Origin: Diprion similis
Taxonomy: Eukaryota > Arthropoda > Insecta > Hymenoptera > Diprionidae
Assembly (NCBI RefSeq): GCF_021155765.1
Contig: NC_060113.1
Coordinates: 6,277,001 to 6,341,000, forward strand
Reading direction: 5' to 3'
Length of the DNA: 64,000 nucleotides
Shown: positions 12,828 through 31,500 of the stretch, in pieces
Numbering within the stretch: the first letter of the stretch is position 1
Layout: each line of letters starts with the position of its first letter
Notes under the pieces: model-generated
The model's input: the letters and a program-made list of their open reading frames with translations, nothing else
Told to the model about the DNA's origin: nothing
Database searches by the model: none
Program-made: the position numbers and the translations under genes

Positions 12828-15800
12828 TCTGACTCTTGTGATTTGATGTCGGCTTTGAAAATTTTTTGCTGTATCGAGAACCGAACATGAAATACTGATC
12901 AGACTTCCGTCAAAATGCCCGGTTTTTACATTCGAAAAAATATTCGTGCGCATGCGCATACTTCGGGTCAAACGGGTGCGTATGTTTGCATACATAGCGG
13001 TACAAATCTTTCTTATACCTGCATTTGTACTTGAAATAATCACGTAACGTACATAATAATGATTTTGCCAATGTACTTGTATATGCGCTTGAAATAAGTA
13101 CTGTGGTTAAAATGTTTGTTTTCTTACCCTTATTTGTATGTTTCACTCGCTTACTCTAATAGTGCTGAAGTTCAAATATTAGTTGGCTTGTCCCCACTTG
13201 TAAGATTGCATGCTTTGTGAGTCGCTTCACGGAACCTTCAAAGGCATCACTAGGTATCCAAGCTTGCAAATGAGAACTAGATAATGAATGTTTGAAATTC
13301 AGCATTTATTTGACAAGGCATGTAGAATATTAAGTATTATAAATTTTAGTTATTGTCGAATCGAGAATACGAACGATTCTCAAGAGCTGTGGCATAAAAT
13401 ATTCGCGGAGTTTCCACTACGTGATGGCATTGCTATACAGTCATATACTCGGTAAGAGTGGATATCAACATCAAAGTGCTTGAAGGAAAGAAAAAATGAA
13501 CTCGTCGTTGAACTCCTACCAAAATTCAACTCGTCCACGTTTGTAGCTTGTGCTGTCGCATGTCGTGAAGATATAATTGAAACAAAAAAGTGAACTTATT
13601 GCTAGACATTGCTAGTCACAGAACAAATGTACTCTAAGTATTACGTAAAGGAATTCCACAGCTGAAGAACAAAACAAATTGTTTTTGTTACCTTAATTTT
13701 TTCCATGAATTTTCGCATTTGAGAACGTGAAATTTACAAATAAAATAACAATCACATGTGATTGGCTCTAGTCTTCACGTTATTGTACTATTGCATGAGG
13801 GGATGGTTTCTGATATAATCGTGATTTTATTGGTAAATTCTACGATCTCAAACACCAAAATTCACAGAAAAAATGAAGGCAACAAAAAATAAAATTTTTT
13901 TATTTTGTCGAGCTATGCAATATTTTTTTGACAAACTTCAGATATCAACATAAAATCGAAATTTTCATGAAACTACTGCTTTTTTGAACCATATATTATT
14001 AAATGAAACTACTGTTTATGACAATGCGTAATACAAATTATTAAAAATTTGTTTATCCTGATTAAACAAGTCTCATTCATGAACAGATAACTAGGTAGAA
14101 GGCGCCAAATAAGTTCGGGACTAAAGTGATTCCAAGTTAAGTTCGGTGCTGTTGTCAGATACTCTGTCCTTTATATCAATGTATCCTTAAGACATTGATC
14201 TTTATTGATTGAAGATTTTATGTCCAACTAATAATTCCCGTGTTCTCATGATTTATTTTACATCGAATTCCTCGAATATTTATTTATATTTCTGGTATAT
14301 TATGTTATGGATTCGGTTACCTTGTACCGTGTATTTCGTTTTCTGTAATTTAATCGGTCGTTTCTGTGTGCCGCGACGTTTCTTCAAGGATACTTTCCGT
14401 AAAATATTGATAATGTTTTCTATTGGCTTGTATCGAATCTTATGAGCTTGATTTTTATTGTTTGTTCGTTACCATGTTAACACCTACTACGACGTTCGTT
14501 GTAATTGACAAAATACGAGTACATTCGAAACTTGTTGCACTATTCTCTAAATAAATTCAGTTTCTATTGTTTGAATTTGGAAATTTGAAAAGTATGGTTG
14601 CTCTTCCTTCTCTGGATACTATCTGTAATAATACTATTTGTAATGTTTTATTTTCTTCAGCGTGTTATCTGGTATTCCGTTCTTTCACCAGGGATGAAGT
14701 CTTGGATTCTTCAAACCGGCGTTCCGGACATGTATGAAGTAATATCGTCCACGGCTAACTCGAATCACCGAATCTGTCTCTATTCGAGGTTTAGGTTGTG
14801 AGAAAAAAAAAAATTGGCACGATTTCTTGAATTTTAGTCTGAGAAGAGAACAAATTTGGAAATAAAATAATGTTCAATTAAAATCTCAAAATTCACCAGG
14901 AAAGTAACACAAGAAATATGAATTTGGCGTTTTTCCAATTAAGAACAAATTTTGTACAAAGTACAAAAATAAAATGAATACTAAAGTAATTGATACAATT
15001 TCTCGTGATTTGTGACACTTTTGCGCTATTCATAATCTAACGGCTTTTAGACTTCTCCATCTATTTTCCAATTTTTATACTATTGTCAAGCTTGGCGGTC
15101 GCTTTAATTTGTGACTATAATTTTATTCATTCATTTTTTTTTTTTTGAGTGTCTTCGTTAAGCGCGCTAATGCGGTATGTTTTCTACCTCGAAAGTGAAA
15201 CTGAACTTATTAACTAGCTCTACTTGAGTCTAGTTGGAGTCTAGTGTCTTTACTGAATCACTCGGTAATAATATTGAAAATTTATAAATTACCGCTCGAA
15301 AACCTTACAAGGCTGCTAATTCGCAAGCCATTACCAGATCGATTAGGACGTTTCTCGTGCGAGTGAAATGAGTAAAAAGTTCACAGCGCATAGCGCACGT
15401 CATGCGGTGAAATCAAAGGCCCTAAGAAACGCATTGATGTTCATTTAATTAGGAGTATTGCCGATTGGTCGAGAGATTCACAAATATTTGTGCAATTTTA
15501 TGATCGTCCTATCGTACTTGATGAAAGTACTTTTACAAGCACGATCATAGATCAGTTTTCAAGTATGTGCTGAAACTATTTACGGTCAATGTTAAGACGG
15601 AATATAAAGAAAAAAAAATTTGTGATCAGATAATAAATAACTTTTATTATTGAATATTAAATTAAGTAGATACAGGACTGTTTAAACATTTATATAGTTC
15701 TTATGAGAATGAGTTCGATCGTAATTATATGAAGAGTATAGTTCAAATGATGATGACCCACCCATCCGAAGTTCCGAGTATATCGATGAGACCCAATAAT

Positions 15801-16000
15801 CGTATCCCAACCCTTGTTTTTCAATTACAGACTACAACCGTTATGAAGAAACAGGGCTTTTCGGCTTAAAGGGATCTTTTTTATTTTTAGTTGAAGATAG
15901 TGGCATTACCATGTATTCGAACGAGACTCTTCGTATAATTACAATCGAACTTCAGAACGGGTAAGTTCGTTTGATTATTCAATTATGCATCATGGTAGCT
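12828..16000. other. Intergenic between copies 2 and 3
   Basis: No gene supported. Bases 12828-13528 are 5' flank, almost identical to 18274-18972. About 14680-15240 is homologous to intergenic DNA left of other units (735-900 and 9545-9845). Bases 15601-16000 are 3' flank of copy 3, duplicated at 18981-19398, and include a reverse-strand AATAAA (complement of 15643-15648) about 350 bp beyond the stop of copy 3. Confidence 0.5.
13375..13399 (-). promoter_or_regulatory. Conserved 25-bp upstream element (copy 2)
   Basis: Identical to the 25-mers at 5984, 18821 and 20065. It lies 548 bp upstream of the ATG of copy 2. Because the whole flank is recently duplicated with copy 3, the informative comparison is with copy 1. 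Confidence 0.3.
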
Positions 16001-18273
<2,273 letters not shown>

Positions 18274-18820
18274 TCTGACTCTTGTGATTTGATGTCGGCT
18301 TTGAAAATTTTTTGCTGTATCGAGAACCGAACATGAAATACTGATCAGACTTCCGTCAAAATGCCCGGTTTTTATATTCGAAAAAATATTCGTGCGCATG
18401 CGCATACTTCGGGTCAAACGGGTGCGTATGTTTGCATACATAGCGGTACAAATCTTTCTTATACCTGTATTTGTAGTTGAAATAATCACGTAACGTACAT
18501 AATAATGATTTTGCCAATGTACTTGTATATGCGCTTGAAATAAGTACTGTGGTTAAAATGTTTGTTTTCTTACCCTTATTTGTATGTTTCACTCACTTAC
18601 TCTAATAGTGCTGAAGTTCAAATATTAGTTGGCTTGTCCCCACTTGTAAGATTGCATGCCTTGTGAGTCGCTTCACAGAACCTTCAAAGGCATCACTAGG
18701 TATCCAAGCTTGCAAATGGGAACTAGATAATGAATGTTTGAAATTCGGCATTTATTTGACAAGGCATGTAGAATATTAAGTATTATAAATTTTAGTTATT
18801 GTCAAATCGAGAATACGAAC

Positions 18821-18845
18821 GATTCTCAAGAGCTGTGGCATAAAA
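18821..18845 (-). promoter_or_regulatory. Conserved 25-bp upstream element (copy 3)
   Basis: Same 25-mer as at 5984, 13375 and 20065, again 548 bp upstream of the ATG. Confidence 0.3.
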
Positions 18846-18980
18846 TATTCGCGGAGTTTCCACTACGTGATGGCATTGCTATACAGTCATGTACTCGGTA
18901 AGAGTGGATATTAACATCAAAGTGCTTGAAGGAAAGAAAAAATGAACTCGTCGTTGAACTCCTACCAAAATTCCTACCAA

Positions 18981-21872
<2,892 letters not shown>

Positions 21873-22967
21873 AGGATATCGTTGACGCTGAACGACACGA
21901 CCCGATGGCACTCAGTCTCGCCATTATTAGCAAGAAGTAATGATAAATTTATATTTATACACAAATAAATGAACGAGACAATAATTTCACCAAATTATAA
22001 AAGTTACCTTTCGATAAAAACACTAAGAATTAGTGGTAAGCTTCTCTTCCCATTTTCAAATGAACTTATTGTTTTCTGATAATTTCAGTATGAATTCCAG
22101 TAGTGGAATGAGTGCCTAGTTGTATTCTATATCACTCGGTATAACAAGAGGAAATCTCCAGTCTACAACTCGGCCCCATTGCAAGATTTTTGGTAAAATA
22201 TAGTTAATCGCAGATTGTATCCACAAGTAGAATACTTTAGTATATATCTCGACCCATGGAAATACATGTTCGGGATATTTGTTATTAAAGGTTGATGTAC
22301 CTCTATGTGTTACACACACCGAGAGGTACTCTCCCGGCGCAAGCGTACTTCCAAATAAGTAGATTCAATAATCCAGAAAGCGTGTATCTTCATGGTTCGA
22401 TTAAAACTAAATTTAATTATGTATAAAATAAGAACATGCGTTAATCTAAGAAGAAACATATTAATATAGAATAAAACAACCACCTAGATATAATTGTAGT
22501 TCAGGATAAATGTGCTTGATACCAGTTAATAATATCGTTTCATATTAATATACACAACATTTGCTGAATAGCGTAGACGGTTGAATTTGACTAGTTCTAC
22601 AGCTTCTCTGTATTTGAAACCAAATTCTATCGTCGACGTTAACTTTACATAAACTCAAACACATTATAAATTTAATTATTCATTTTTGGGTTTTTATATA
22701 TTATTCATTTGTTACCATTCATTTTCAATAATCCAAATCGCTTGAAGAATATATGTTATCGTTTACCAGGTAAATCATTTACATAATCATTTATTTTCAA
22801 CGACAACCCGTCCCCTTTTCATAATTAGTATAAATTGGCCTCCACCATTTGAACAACTCTCAAGAGGGCCTGTATAGGACTAAGCAACAGCGTACTCACA
22901 TATTACCGGCTTATAGCAAGTTAGGTCTTTTCTTAGTTTGAATTTTTATTTCATTCAGTTACGTGAG
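21873..22967 (-). repeat. Left inverted arm flanking the satellite
   Basis: The reverse complement aligns along its length with 55263-56301, at roughly 80-90 percent identity with small indels. Bases 22118-22255 are identical to 55920-56057 over 138 bp. Read outward (minus strand), two stretches look like coding sequence shared with the other arm: one containing STIEFGFKYREAVELVKF (around 22570-22650), and one containing PKILQWGRVVDWRFPL (within 22118-22255). I do not recognise the protein. In this arm the second frame ends at a TAG where the right arm has TCG, so the left copy is probably not functional. Confidence 0.85.
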
Positions 22968-23344
22968 ACCAACAACTCAACTAAATCGGGTCGCAGCTTT
23001 CTAGTGTGTTGAGGAGGACTTAAAATATCGAAAACTCGTATAGAATAATGCTGACAAAGTAACTTTATTCGACTTCAAGAATTTGTCGAATGACTTCGAG
23101 AATTTGTCGGATAATAAAGAGAAGAATTTATGGAAAAAATTATATACTTATTTCCTGTAACAATAATATGGAAGGTTTGACATAGACAGGCATATGACCG
23201 TACACTTGGTGTGACAGAGTAAGGAAATTATACATTATAGTTTATACTCTGCGACTATTACTACGCAAATGTTTTACTGCAAGAAATAATCTTTAACCCA
23301 GGGGTAGTGACCCCGTTGGATTGGGGATAAAAATTACAAGGGCG
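22968..23344. other. Unique spacer between left arm and satellite
   Basis: No gene and no convincing match to the right-hand spacer. The last 50 bases may contain a badly decayed start of a satellite monomer. Confidence 0.3.
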
Positions 23345-24270
23345 TTTAAAAATGCTGATAACACTTGTTTGATGCACTATTTCGACATGATTTCGCGTAA
23401 GATATCGTTAACAAGTAGTCTCAATACGCTGCAAGCGACGGATCAGAAGTGACAGCCAGAAAACAAATGACGTATTTTCTCAATTTTTCTGCTGCTGGTC
23501 TTTGCGTCATAATTTCGCTGCTGTTTGTGCTACGCTTTTGTTCTTGTGGTTTCTGAGTTCCTGGGCGTTCAATTAATCTAGAAACGGTCATACAAATCAA
23601 TTCAGAGACCAGGAAATTTTCGTTTCCAAAAATCGGAAAAAAGTAGCGCTAATCCCTTCGGATTTGTGTCGGAAATTTCGACGACTATCAAAAGTGCTGC
23701 AATTAATTCTTGAGGGTACTATTCCGACGTAATTTTGGGAGAGAAATCGATTAATCGCAGTCCCGATACACTGCGAGCAACACCTGCGAAGTTACAGCCG
23801 AAAAACTGCAGATTCTCATCGCCATTTCTCTGCTGCTGGTCCTAGGCTGTTTTTCATGTGTTTTCTGAGTTCCTGGGCGTCGAATTAGTCTAAACAGCGT
23901 CATACGGATCGATTCCCAGACAAAAGATTTTTAGGCTAAAAAAAATCCAAGGCTAACCCCTTTGCATTTTTGAGGAAAATTTCGACGACTTTCAAAAGTG
24001 CTGCAATTAATTCTTTGGGGTTTTATTCCGACGTAATTTTGCGAGAGGAATCGATTAATCGCGGTCCCGATAAGCTGCGAGCAACACCCGCAAAGTTACA
24101 GCCGAAAAACTGCAGATTCTCATCGACATTTCGCTGCTGCTGGTCCTAGGCTGTTTTTCATGTGTTTTCTGAGTTCCTGGGCGTCGAATTAGTCTGAAAA
24201 GCGTCATAATAATCGATTCCCAGACAAAAGATTTTTCGGCCGAAAAAAATCCAAGGCTAACCCCTTTGCA
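23345..24270. repeat. Diverged left-edge satellite monomers
   Basis: Three units. The outermost (23345 to about 23665) is longer, with about 27 extra bases between two CTGCTG motifs near 23497, and carries ACGGATCAGAAGTGACAGCC and AAACGGTCATACAAATCAATTC. The next two (from about 23666 and 23970) have ACTTTCAAAAGTG or a close variant, CTCATCG, TCCTAGGCTG, and mostly CATACGGATCGATTC. These states recur at the right edge but not in the core. Confidence 0.9.
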
Positions 24271-25533
24271 TTTTTGGTGAAAATTTCGACGACTTTGAAA
24301 AGTGCTGCAATTAATTCTTTAGAACACTATTCCGACGTAATTTTGCGAGAGAAATCGATTGATCGCAGTCCCAATGCGATGCGAGCAACACCTGTAAAGT
24401 TACAGCCGAAAAACTGCAGATTTTCATCGCCATTTCTCTGCTGCTGGTCCTACGCTGTCTTTCATGTGTTTTCTGAGTTCCTGGGCGTCGAATTAGTCTA
24501 AAAAGCGTCATTATAATCGATTCCCAGACAGAAGATTTTTTGGCCAAGAAAAATCCAAGGCTAACCCCTTTGCATTTTTGGTGAAAATTTCGACGACTTT
24601 GAAAAGTGCTGCAATTAATCCTTTAGAACACTATTCCGACGTAATTTTGCGAGAGAAATCGATTGATCGCAGTCCCAATGCGTGCGAGCAACACCTGTAA
24701 AGTTACAGCCGAAAAACTGCAGATTTTCATCGCCATTTCTCTGCTGCTGGTCCTACGCTGTTTTTCATGTGTTTTCTGAGTTCCTGGGCGTCAAATTAGT
24801 CTAAAAAGCGTCATAATAATCGATTCCCAGACAAAAGATTTTTCGGCCAAAAAAAATCCAAGGCTAACCCCTTTGCATTTTTGGTGAAAATTTCGACGAC
24901 TTTGAAAAGTGCTGCAATTATTTCTTTAGAACACTATTCCGACGTAATTTAGCGAGAGAAATCGATTGATCGCAGTCCCAATGCGCTGCGAGCAACACCT
25001 GTAAAGTTACAGCCGAAAAACTGCAGATTTTCATCGCCATTTCTCTGCTGCTGGTCCTACGCTGTTTTTCATGTGTTTTCTGAGTTCCTGGGCGTCGAAT
25101 TAGTCTAAAAAGCGTCATAATAATCGATTCCCAGACAAAAGATTTTTCGGCCAAAAAAAATCCAAGGCTAACCCCTTTGCATTTTTGGTGGAAATTTCGA
25201 CGACTTTGAAAAGTGCTGCAATTAATTCTTTAGAACACTATTCCGACGTAATTTTGCGAGAGAAATCGATTGATCGCAGTCCCAATGCGCTGCGAGCAAC
25301 ACCTGTAAAGTTACAGCCGAAAAACTGCAGATTTTCATCGCCATTTCTCTGCTGCTGGTCCTACGCTATTTTTCATGTGTTTTCTGAGTCTCTGGGCGTC
25401 GAATAAGTCTAAAAAGCGTCATAATAATCGATTCCCAGACGAAAGATTTTTCGGCCAAAAAAAATCCAAGGCTAACCCCTTTGCATTTTTGGTGAAAATT
25501 TCGACGACTTTGAAAAGTGCTGCAAATAATTCT

Positions 25534-28500
25534 TTAGAACACTATTCCGACGTAATTTTGCGAGAGAAATCGATTGATCGCAGTCCCAATGCGCTGCGAG
25601 CAACACCTGTAAAGTTACAGCCGAAAAACTGCAGATTTTCATCGCCATTTCTCTGCTGCTGGTCCTACGCTGTTTTTCATGTGTTTTCTGAGTTCCTGGG
25701 CGTCGAATTAGTCTAAAAAGCGTCATAATAATCGATTCCCAGACAAAAGATTTTTCGGCCAAAAAAAATCCAAGGCTAACCCCTTTGCATTTTTGGTGAA
25801 AATTTTGACGACTTTGAAAAGTGCTGCAATTAATTCTTTAGAACACTATTCCGACGTAATTTTGCGAGAGAAATCGATTGATCGCAGTCCCAATGCGCTG
25901 CGAGCAACACCTGTAAAGTTACAGCCGAAAAACTGCAGATTTTCATCGCCATTTCTCTGCTGCTGGTCCTACGCTGTTTTTCATGTGTTTTCTGAGTTCC
26001 TGGGCGTCGAATTAGTCTAAAAAGCGTCATAATAATCGATTCCCAGACGAAAGATTTTTCGGCCAAAAAAAATCCAAGGCTAACCCCTTTGCATTTTTGG
26101 TGAAAATTTCGACGACTTTGAAAAGTGCTGCAATTAATTCTTTAGAACACTATTCCGACGTAATTTTGCGAGAGAAATCGATTGATCGCAGTCCCAATGC
26201 GCTGCGAGCAACACCTGTAAAGTTACAGCCGAAAAACTGCAGATTTTCATCGCCATTTCTCTGCTGCTGGTCCTACGCTGTTTTTCATGTGTTTTCTGAG
26301 TTCCTGGGCGTCGGATCAGTTTAACAAGCGTCATAATAATCGATTCCCAGACAAAAGATTCTTCGGCCAAAAAAAATCCCAGGCTAACCCCTTTGCATTT
26401 TTGGTGAAAATTTAGACGAATTTGAAAAGTGCTGCAATTAATTCTTTAGAACACTATTCCGACGTAATTTTGAGAGAGAAATCGATTGATCGCAGTCCCA
26501 ATGCGCTGCGAGCAACACCTGTAAAGTTACAGCCGAAAAACTGCAGATTTTCATCGCCATTTCTCTGCTGCTGGTCCTACGCTATTTTTCATGTGTTTTC
26601 TGAGTCTCTGGGCGTCGAATTAGTCTAAAAAGCGTCATAATAATCGATTCCCAGACGAAAGATTTTTCGGCCAAAAAAAATCCAAGGCTAACCCCTTTGC
26701 ATTTTTGGTGAAAATTTCGACGACTTTGAGAAGTGCTGCAATTAATTCTTTAGAACACTATTCCGACGTAATTTTGCGAGAGAAATCGATTGATCGCAGT
26801 CCCAATGCGCTGCGAGCAACACCTGTGAAGTTACAGCCGAAAAACTGCAGATTTTCATCGCCATTTCTCTGCTGCTGGTCCTACGCTGTTTTTCATGTGT
26901 TTTCTGAGTTCCTGGGCGTCGAATTAGTCTAAAAAGCGTCATAATAATCGATTCCCAGACGAAAGATTTTTCGGCCAAAAAAAATCCAAGGCTAACCCCT
27001 TTGCATTTTTGGTGAAAATTTCGACGACTTTGAAAAGTGCTGCAATTAATTCTTTAGAACACTATTCCGACGTAATTTTGCGAGAGAAATCGATTGATCG
27101 CAGTCCCAATGCGCTGCGAGCAACACCTGTAAAGTTACAGCCGAAAAACTGCAGATTTTCATCGCCATTTCTCTGCTGCTGGTCCTACGCTGTTTTTCAT
27201 GTGTTTTCTGAGTTCCTGGGCGTCGGATCAGTTTAACAAGCGTCATAATAATCGATTCCCAGACAAAAGATTCTTCGGCCAAAAAAAATCCCAGGCTAAC
27301 CCCTTTGCATTTTTGGTGAAAATTTAGACGAATTTGAAAAGTGCTGCAATTAATTCTTTAGAACACTATTCCGACGTAATTTTGAGAGAGAAATCGATTG
27401 ATCGCAGTCCCAATGCGCTGCGAGCAACACCTGTAAAGTTACAGCCGAAAAACTGCAGATTTTCATCGCCATTTCTCTGCTGCTGGTCCTACGCTATTTT
27501 TCATGTGTTTTCTGAGTCTCTGGGCGTCGAATTAGTCTAAAAAGCGTCATAATAATCGATTCCCAGACGAAAGATTTTTCGGCCAAAAAAAATCCAAGGC
27601 TAACCCCTTTGCATTTTTGGTGAAAATTTCGACGACTTTGAGAAGTGCTGCAATTAATTCTTTAGAACACTATTCCGACGTAATTTTGCGAGAGAAATCG
27701 ATTGATCGCAGTCCCAATGCGCTGCGAGCAACACCTGTGAAGTTACAGCCGAAAAACTGCAGATTTTCATCGCCATTTCTCTGCTGCTGGTCCTACGCTG
27801 TTTTTCATGTGTTTTCTGAGTTCCTGGGCGTCGAATTAGTCTAAAAAGCGTCATAATAATCGATTCCCAGACAAAAGATTTTTCGGCCAAAAAAAATCCA
27901 AGGCTAACCCCTTTGCATTTTTGGTGAAAATTTCGACGACTTTGAAAAGTGCTGCAATTAATTCTTTAGAACACTATTCCGACGTAATTTTGCGAGAGAA
28001 ATCGATTGATCGCAGTCCCAATGCGCTGCGAGCAACACCTGTAAAGTTACAGCCGAAAAACTGCAGATTTTCATCGCCATTTCTCTGCTGCTGGTCCTAC
28101 GCTGTTTTTCATGTGTTTTCTGAGTTCCTGGGCGTCGAATTAGTCTAAAAAGCGTCATAATAATCGATTCCCAGACAAAAGATTTTTCGGCCAAAAAAAA
28201 TCCAAGGCTAACCCCTTTGCATTTTTGGTGAAAATTTCGACGACTTTGAAAAGTGCTGCAATTAATTCTTTAGAACACTATTCCGACGTAATTTTGCGAG
28301 AGAAATCCATTGATCGCAGTCCCAATGCGCTGCGAGCAACACCTGTAAAGTTACAGCCGAAAAACTGCAGATTTTCATCGCCATTTCTCTGCTGCTGGTC
28401 CTACGCTGTTTTTCATGTGTTTTCTGAGTTCCTGGGCGTCGAATTAGTCTAAAAAGCGTCATAATAATCGATTCCCAGACAAAAGATTTTTCGGCCAAAA

Positions 28501-31500
28501 AAAATCCAAGGCTAACCCCTTTGCATTTTTGGTGAAAATTTCGACGACTTTGAAAAGTGCTGCAATTAATTCTTTAGAACACTATTCCGACGTAATTTTG
28601 CGAGAGAAATTGATTGATCGCAGTCCCAATGCGCTGCGAGCAACACCTGTAAAGTTACAGCCGAAAAACTGCAGATTTTCATCGCCATTTCTCTGCTGCT
28701 GGTCCTACGCTGTTTTTCATGTGTTTTCTGAGTTCCTGGGCGTCGAATTAGTCTAAAAAGCGTCTTAATAATCGATTCCCAGACGAAAGATTTTTCAGCA
28801 AAAAAAAATCCAAGGCTAACCCCTTTGCATTTTTGGTGAAAATTTCGACGACTTTGAAAAGTGCTGCAATTAATTCTTTAGAACACTATTCCGACGTAAT
28901 TTTGCGAGAGAAATCGATTGATCGCAGTCCCAATGCGTGCGAGCAACACCTGTAAAGTTACAGCCGAAAAACTGCAGATTTTCATCGCCATTTCTCTGCT
29001 GCTGGTCCTACGCTGTTTTTCATGTGTTTTCTGAGTTCCTGGGCGTCGAATTAGTCTGAAAAGCGTCATAATAATCGATTCCCAGACAAAAGATTTTTCG
29101 GCCAAAAAAAATCCAAGGCTAACCCCTTTGCATTTTTGGTGAAAATTTCGACGACTTTGAAAAGTGCTGCAATTTATTCTTTAGAACACTATTCCGACGT
29201 AATTTTGCGAGAGAAATCGATTGATCGCAGTCCCAATGCGCTGCGAGCAACACCTGTAAAGTTACAGCCGAAAAACTGCAGATTTTCATCGCCATTTCTC
29301 TGCTGCTGGTCCTACGCTGTTTTTCATGTGTTTTCTGAGTCTCTGGGCGTCGAATTAGTCTAAAAAGCGTCATAATAATCGATTCCCAGACGAAAGATTT
29401 TTCGGCCAAAAAAAATCCAAGGCTAACCCCTTTGCATTTTTGGTGAAAATTTCGACGACTTTGAAAAGTGCTGCAATTAATTCTTTAGAACACTATTCCG
29501 ACGTAATTTTGCGAGAGAAATCGATTGATCGCAGTCCCAATGCGCTGCGAGCAACACCTGTAAAGTTACAGCCGAAAAACTGCAGATTTTCATCGCCATT
29601 TCTCTGCTGCTGGTCCTACGCTGTTTTTCATGTGTTTTCTGAGTTCCTGGGCGTCGAATTAGTCTAAAAAGCGTCATTATAATCGATTCCCAGACAAAAG
29701 ATTTTTCGGCCAAAAAAAATCCAAGGCTAACCCCTTTGCATTTTTGGTGAAAATTTCGACGACTTTGAAAAGTGCTGCAATTAATTCTTTAGAACACTAT
29801 TCCGACGTAATTTTGCGAGAGAAATCGATTGATCGCAGTCCCAATGCGCTGCGAGCAACACCTGTAAAGTTACAGCCGAAAAACTGCAGATTTTCATCGC
29901 CATTTCTCTGCTGCTGGTCCTACGCTGTTTTTCATGTGTTTTCTGAGTTCCTGGGCGTCGAATTAGTCTAAAAAGCGTCATAATAATCGATTCCCAGACA
30001 AAAGATTTTTCGGCCAAAAAAAATCCAAGGCTAACCCCTTTGCATTTTTGGTGAAAATTTCGACGACTTTGAAAAGTGCTGCAATTAATTCTTTAGAACA
30101 CTATTCCGACGTAATTTTGCGAGAGAAATCCATTGATCGCAGTCCCAATGCGCTGCGAGCAACACCTGTAAAGTTACAGCCGAAAAACTGCAGATTTTCA
30201 TCGCCATTTCTCTGCTGCTGGTCCTACGCTGTTTTTCATGTGTTTTCTGAGTTCCTGGGCGTCGAATTAGTCTAAAAAGCGTCATAATAATCGATTCCCA
30301 GACAAAAGATTTTTCGGCCAAAAAAAATCCAAGGCTAACCCCTTTGCATTTTTGGTGAAAATTTCGACGACTTTGAAAAGTGCTGCAATTAATTCTTTAG
30401 AACACTATTCCGACGTAATTTTGCGAGAGAAATCGATTGATCGCAGTCCCAATGCGCTGCGAGCAACACCTGTAAAGTTACAGCCGAAAAACTGCAGATT
30501 TTCATCGCCATTTCTCTGCTGCTGGTCCTACGCTGTTTTTCATGTGTTTTCTGAGTTCCTGGGCGTCGAATTAGTCTAAAAAGCGTCTTAATAATCGATT
30601 CCCAGACGAAAGATTTTTCAGCAAAAAAAAATCCAAGGCTAACCCCTTTGCATTTTTGGTGAAAATTTCGACGACTTTGAAAAGTGCTGCAATTAATTCT
30701 TTAGAACACTATTCCGACGTAATTTTGCGAGAGAAATCGATTGATCGCAGTCCCAATGCGTGCGAGCAACACCTGTAAAGTTACAGCCGAAAAACTGCAG
30801 ATTTTCATCGCCATTTCTCTGCTGCTGGTCCTACGCTGTTTTTCATGTGTTTTCTGAGTTCCTGGGCGTCGAATTAGTCTGAAAAGCGTCATAATAATCG
30901 ATTCCCAGACAAAAGATTTTTCGGCCAAAAAAAATCCAAGGCTAACCCCTTTGCATTTTTGGTGAAAATTTCGACGACTTTGAAAAGTGCTGCAATTAAT
31001 TCTTTAGAACACTATTCCGACGTAATTTTGCGAGAGAAATCGATTGATCGCAGTCCCAATGCGCTGCGAGCAACACCTGTAAAGTTACAGCCGAAAAACT
31101 GCAGATTTTCATCGCCATTTCTCTGCTGCTGGTCCTACGCTGTTTTTCATGTGTTTTCTGAGTCTCTGGGCGTCGAATTAGTCTAAAAAGCGTCATAATA
31201 ATCGATTCCCAGACGAAAGATTTTTCGGCCAAAAAAAATCCAAGGCTAACCCCTTTGCATTTTTGGTGAAAATTTCGACGACTTTGAAAAGTGCTGCAAT
31301 TAATTCTTTAGAACACTATTCCGACGTAATTTTGCGAGAGAAATCGATTGATCGCAGTCCCAATGCGCTGCGAGCAACACCTGTAAAGTTACAGCCGAAA
31401 AACTGCAGATTTTCATCGCCATTTCTCTGCTGCTGGTCCTACGCTGTTTTTCATGTGTTTTCTGAGTTCCTGGGCGTCGAATTAGTCTAAAAAGCGTCAT

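Noticed and set aside
12828..13043. Upstream extension of the GMC coding sequences (64-72 extra codons)
   Set aside because: The extension is not conserved with copy 1, whereas similarity is strong from the MDIVPDRN start; it is more likely 5' UTR.
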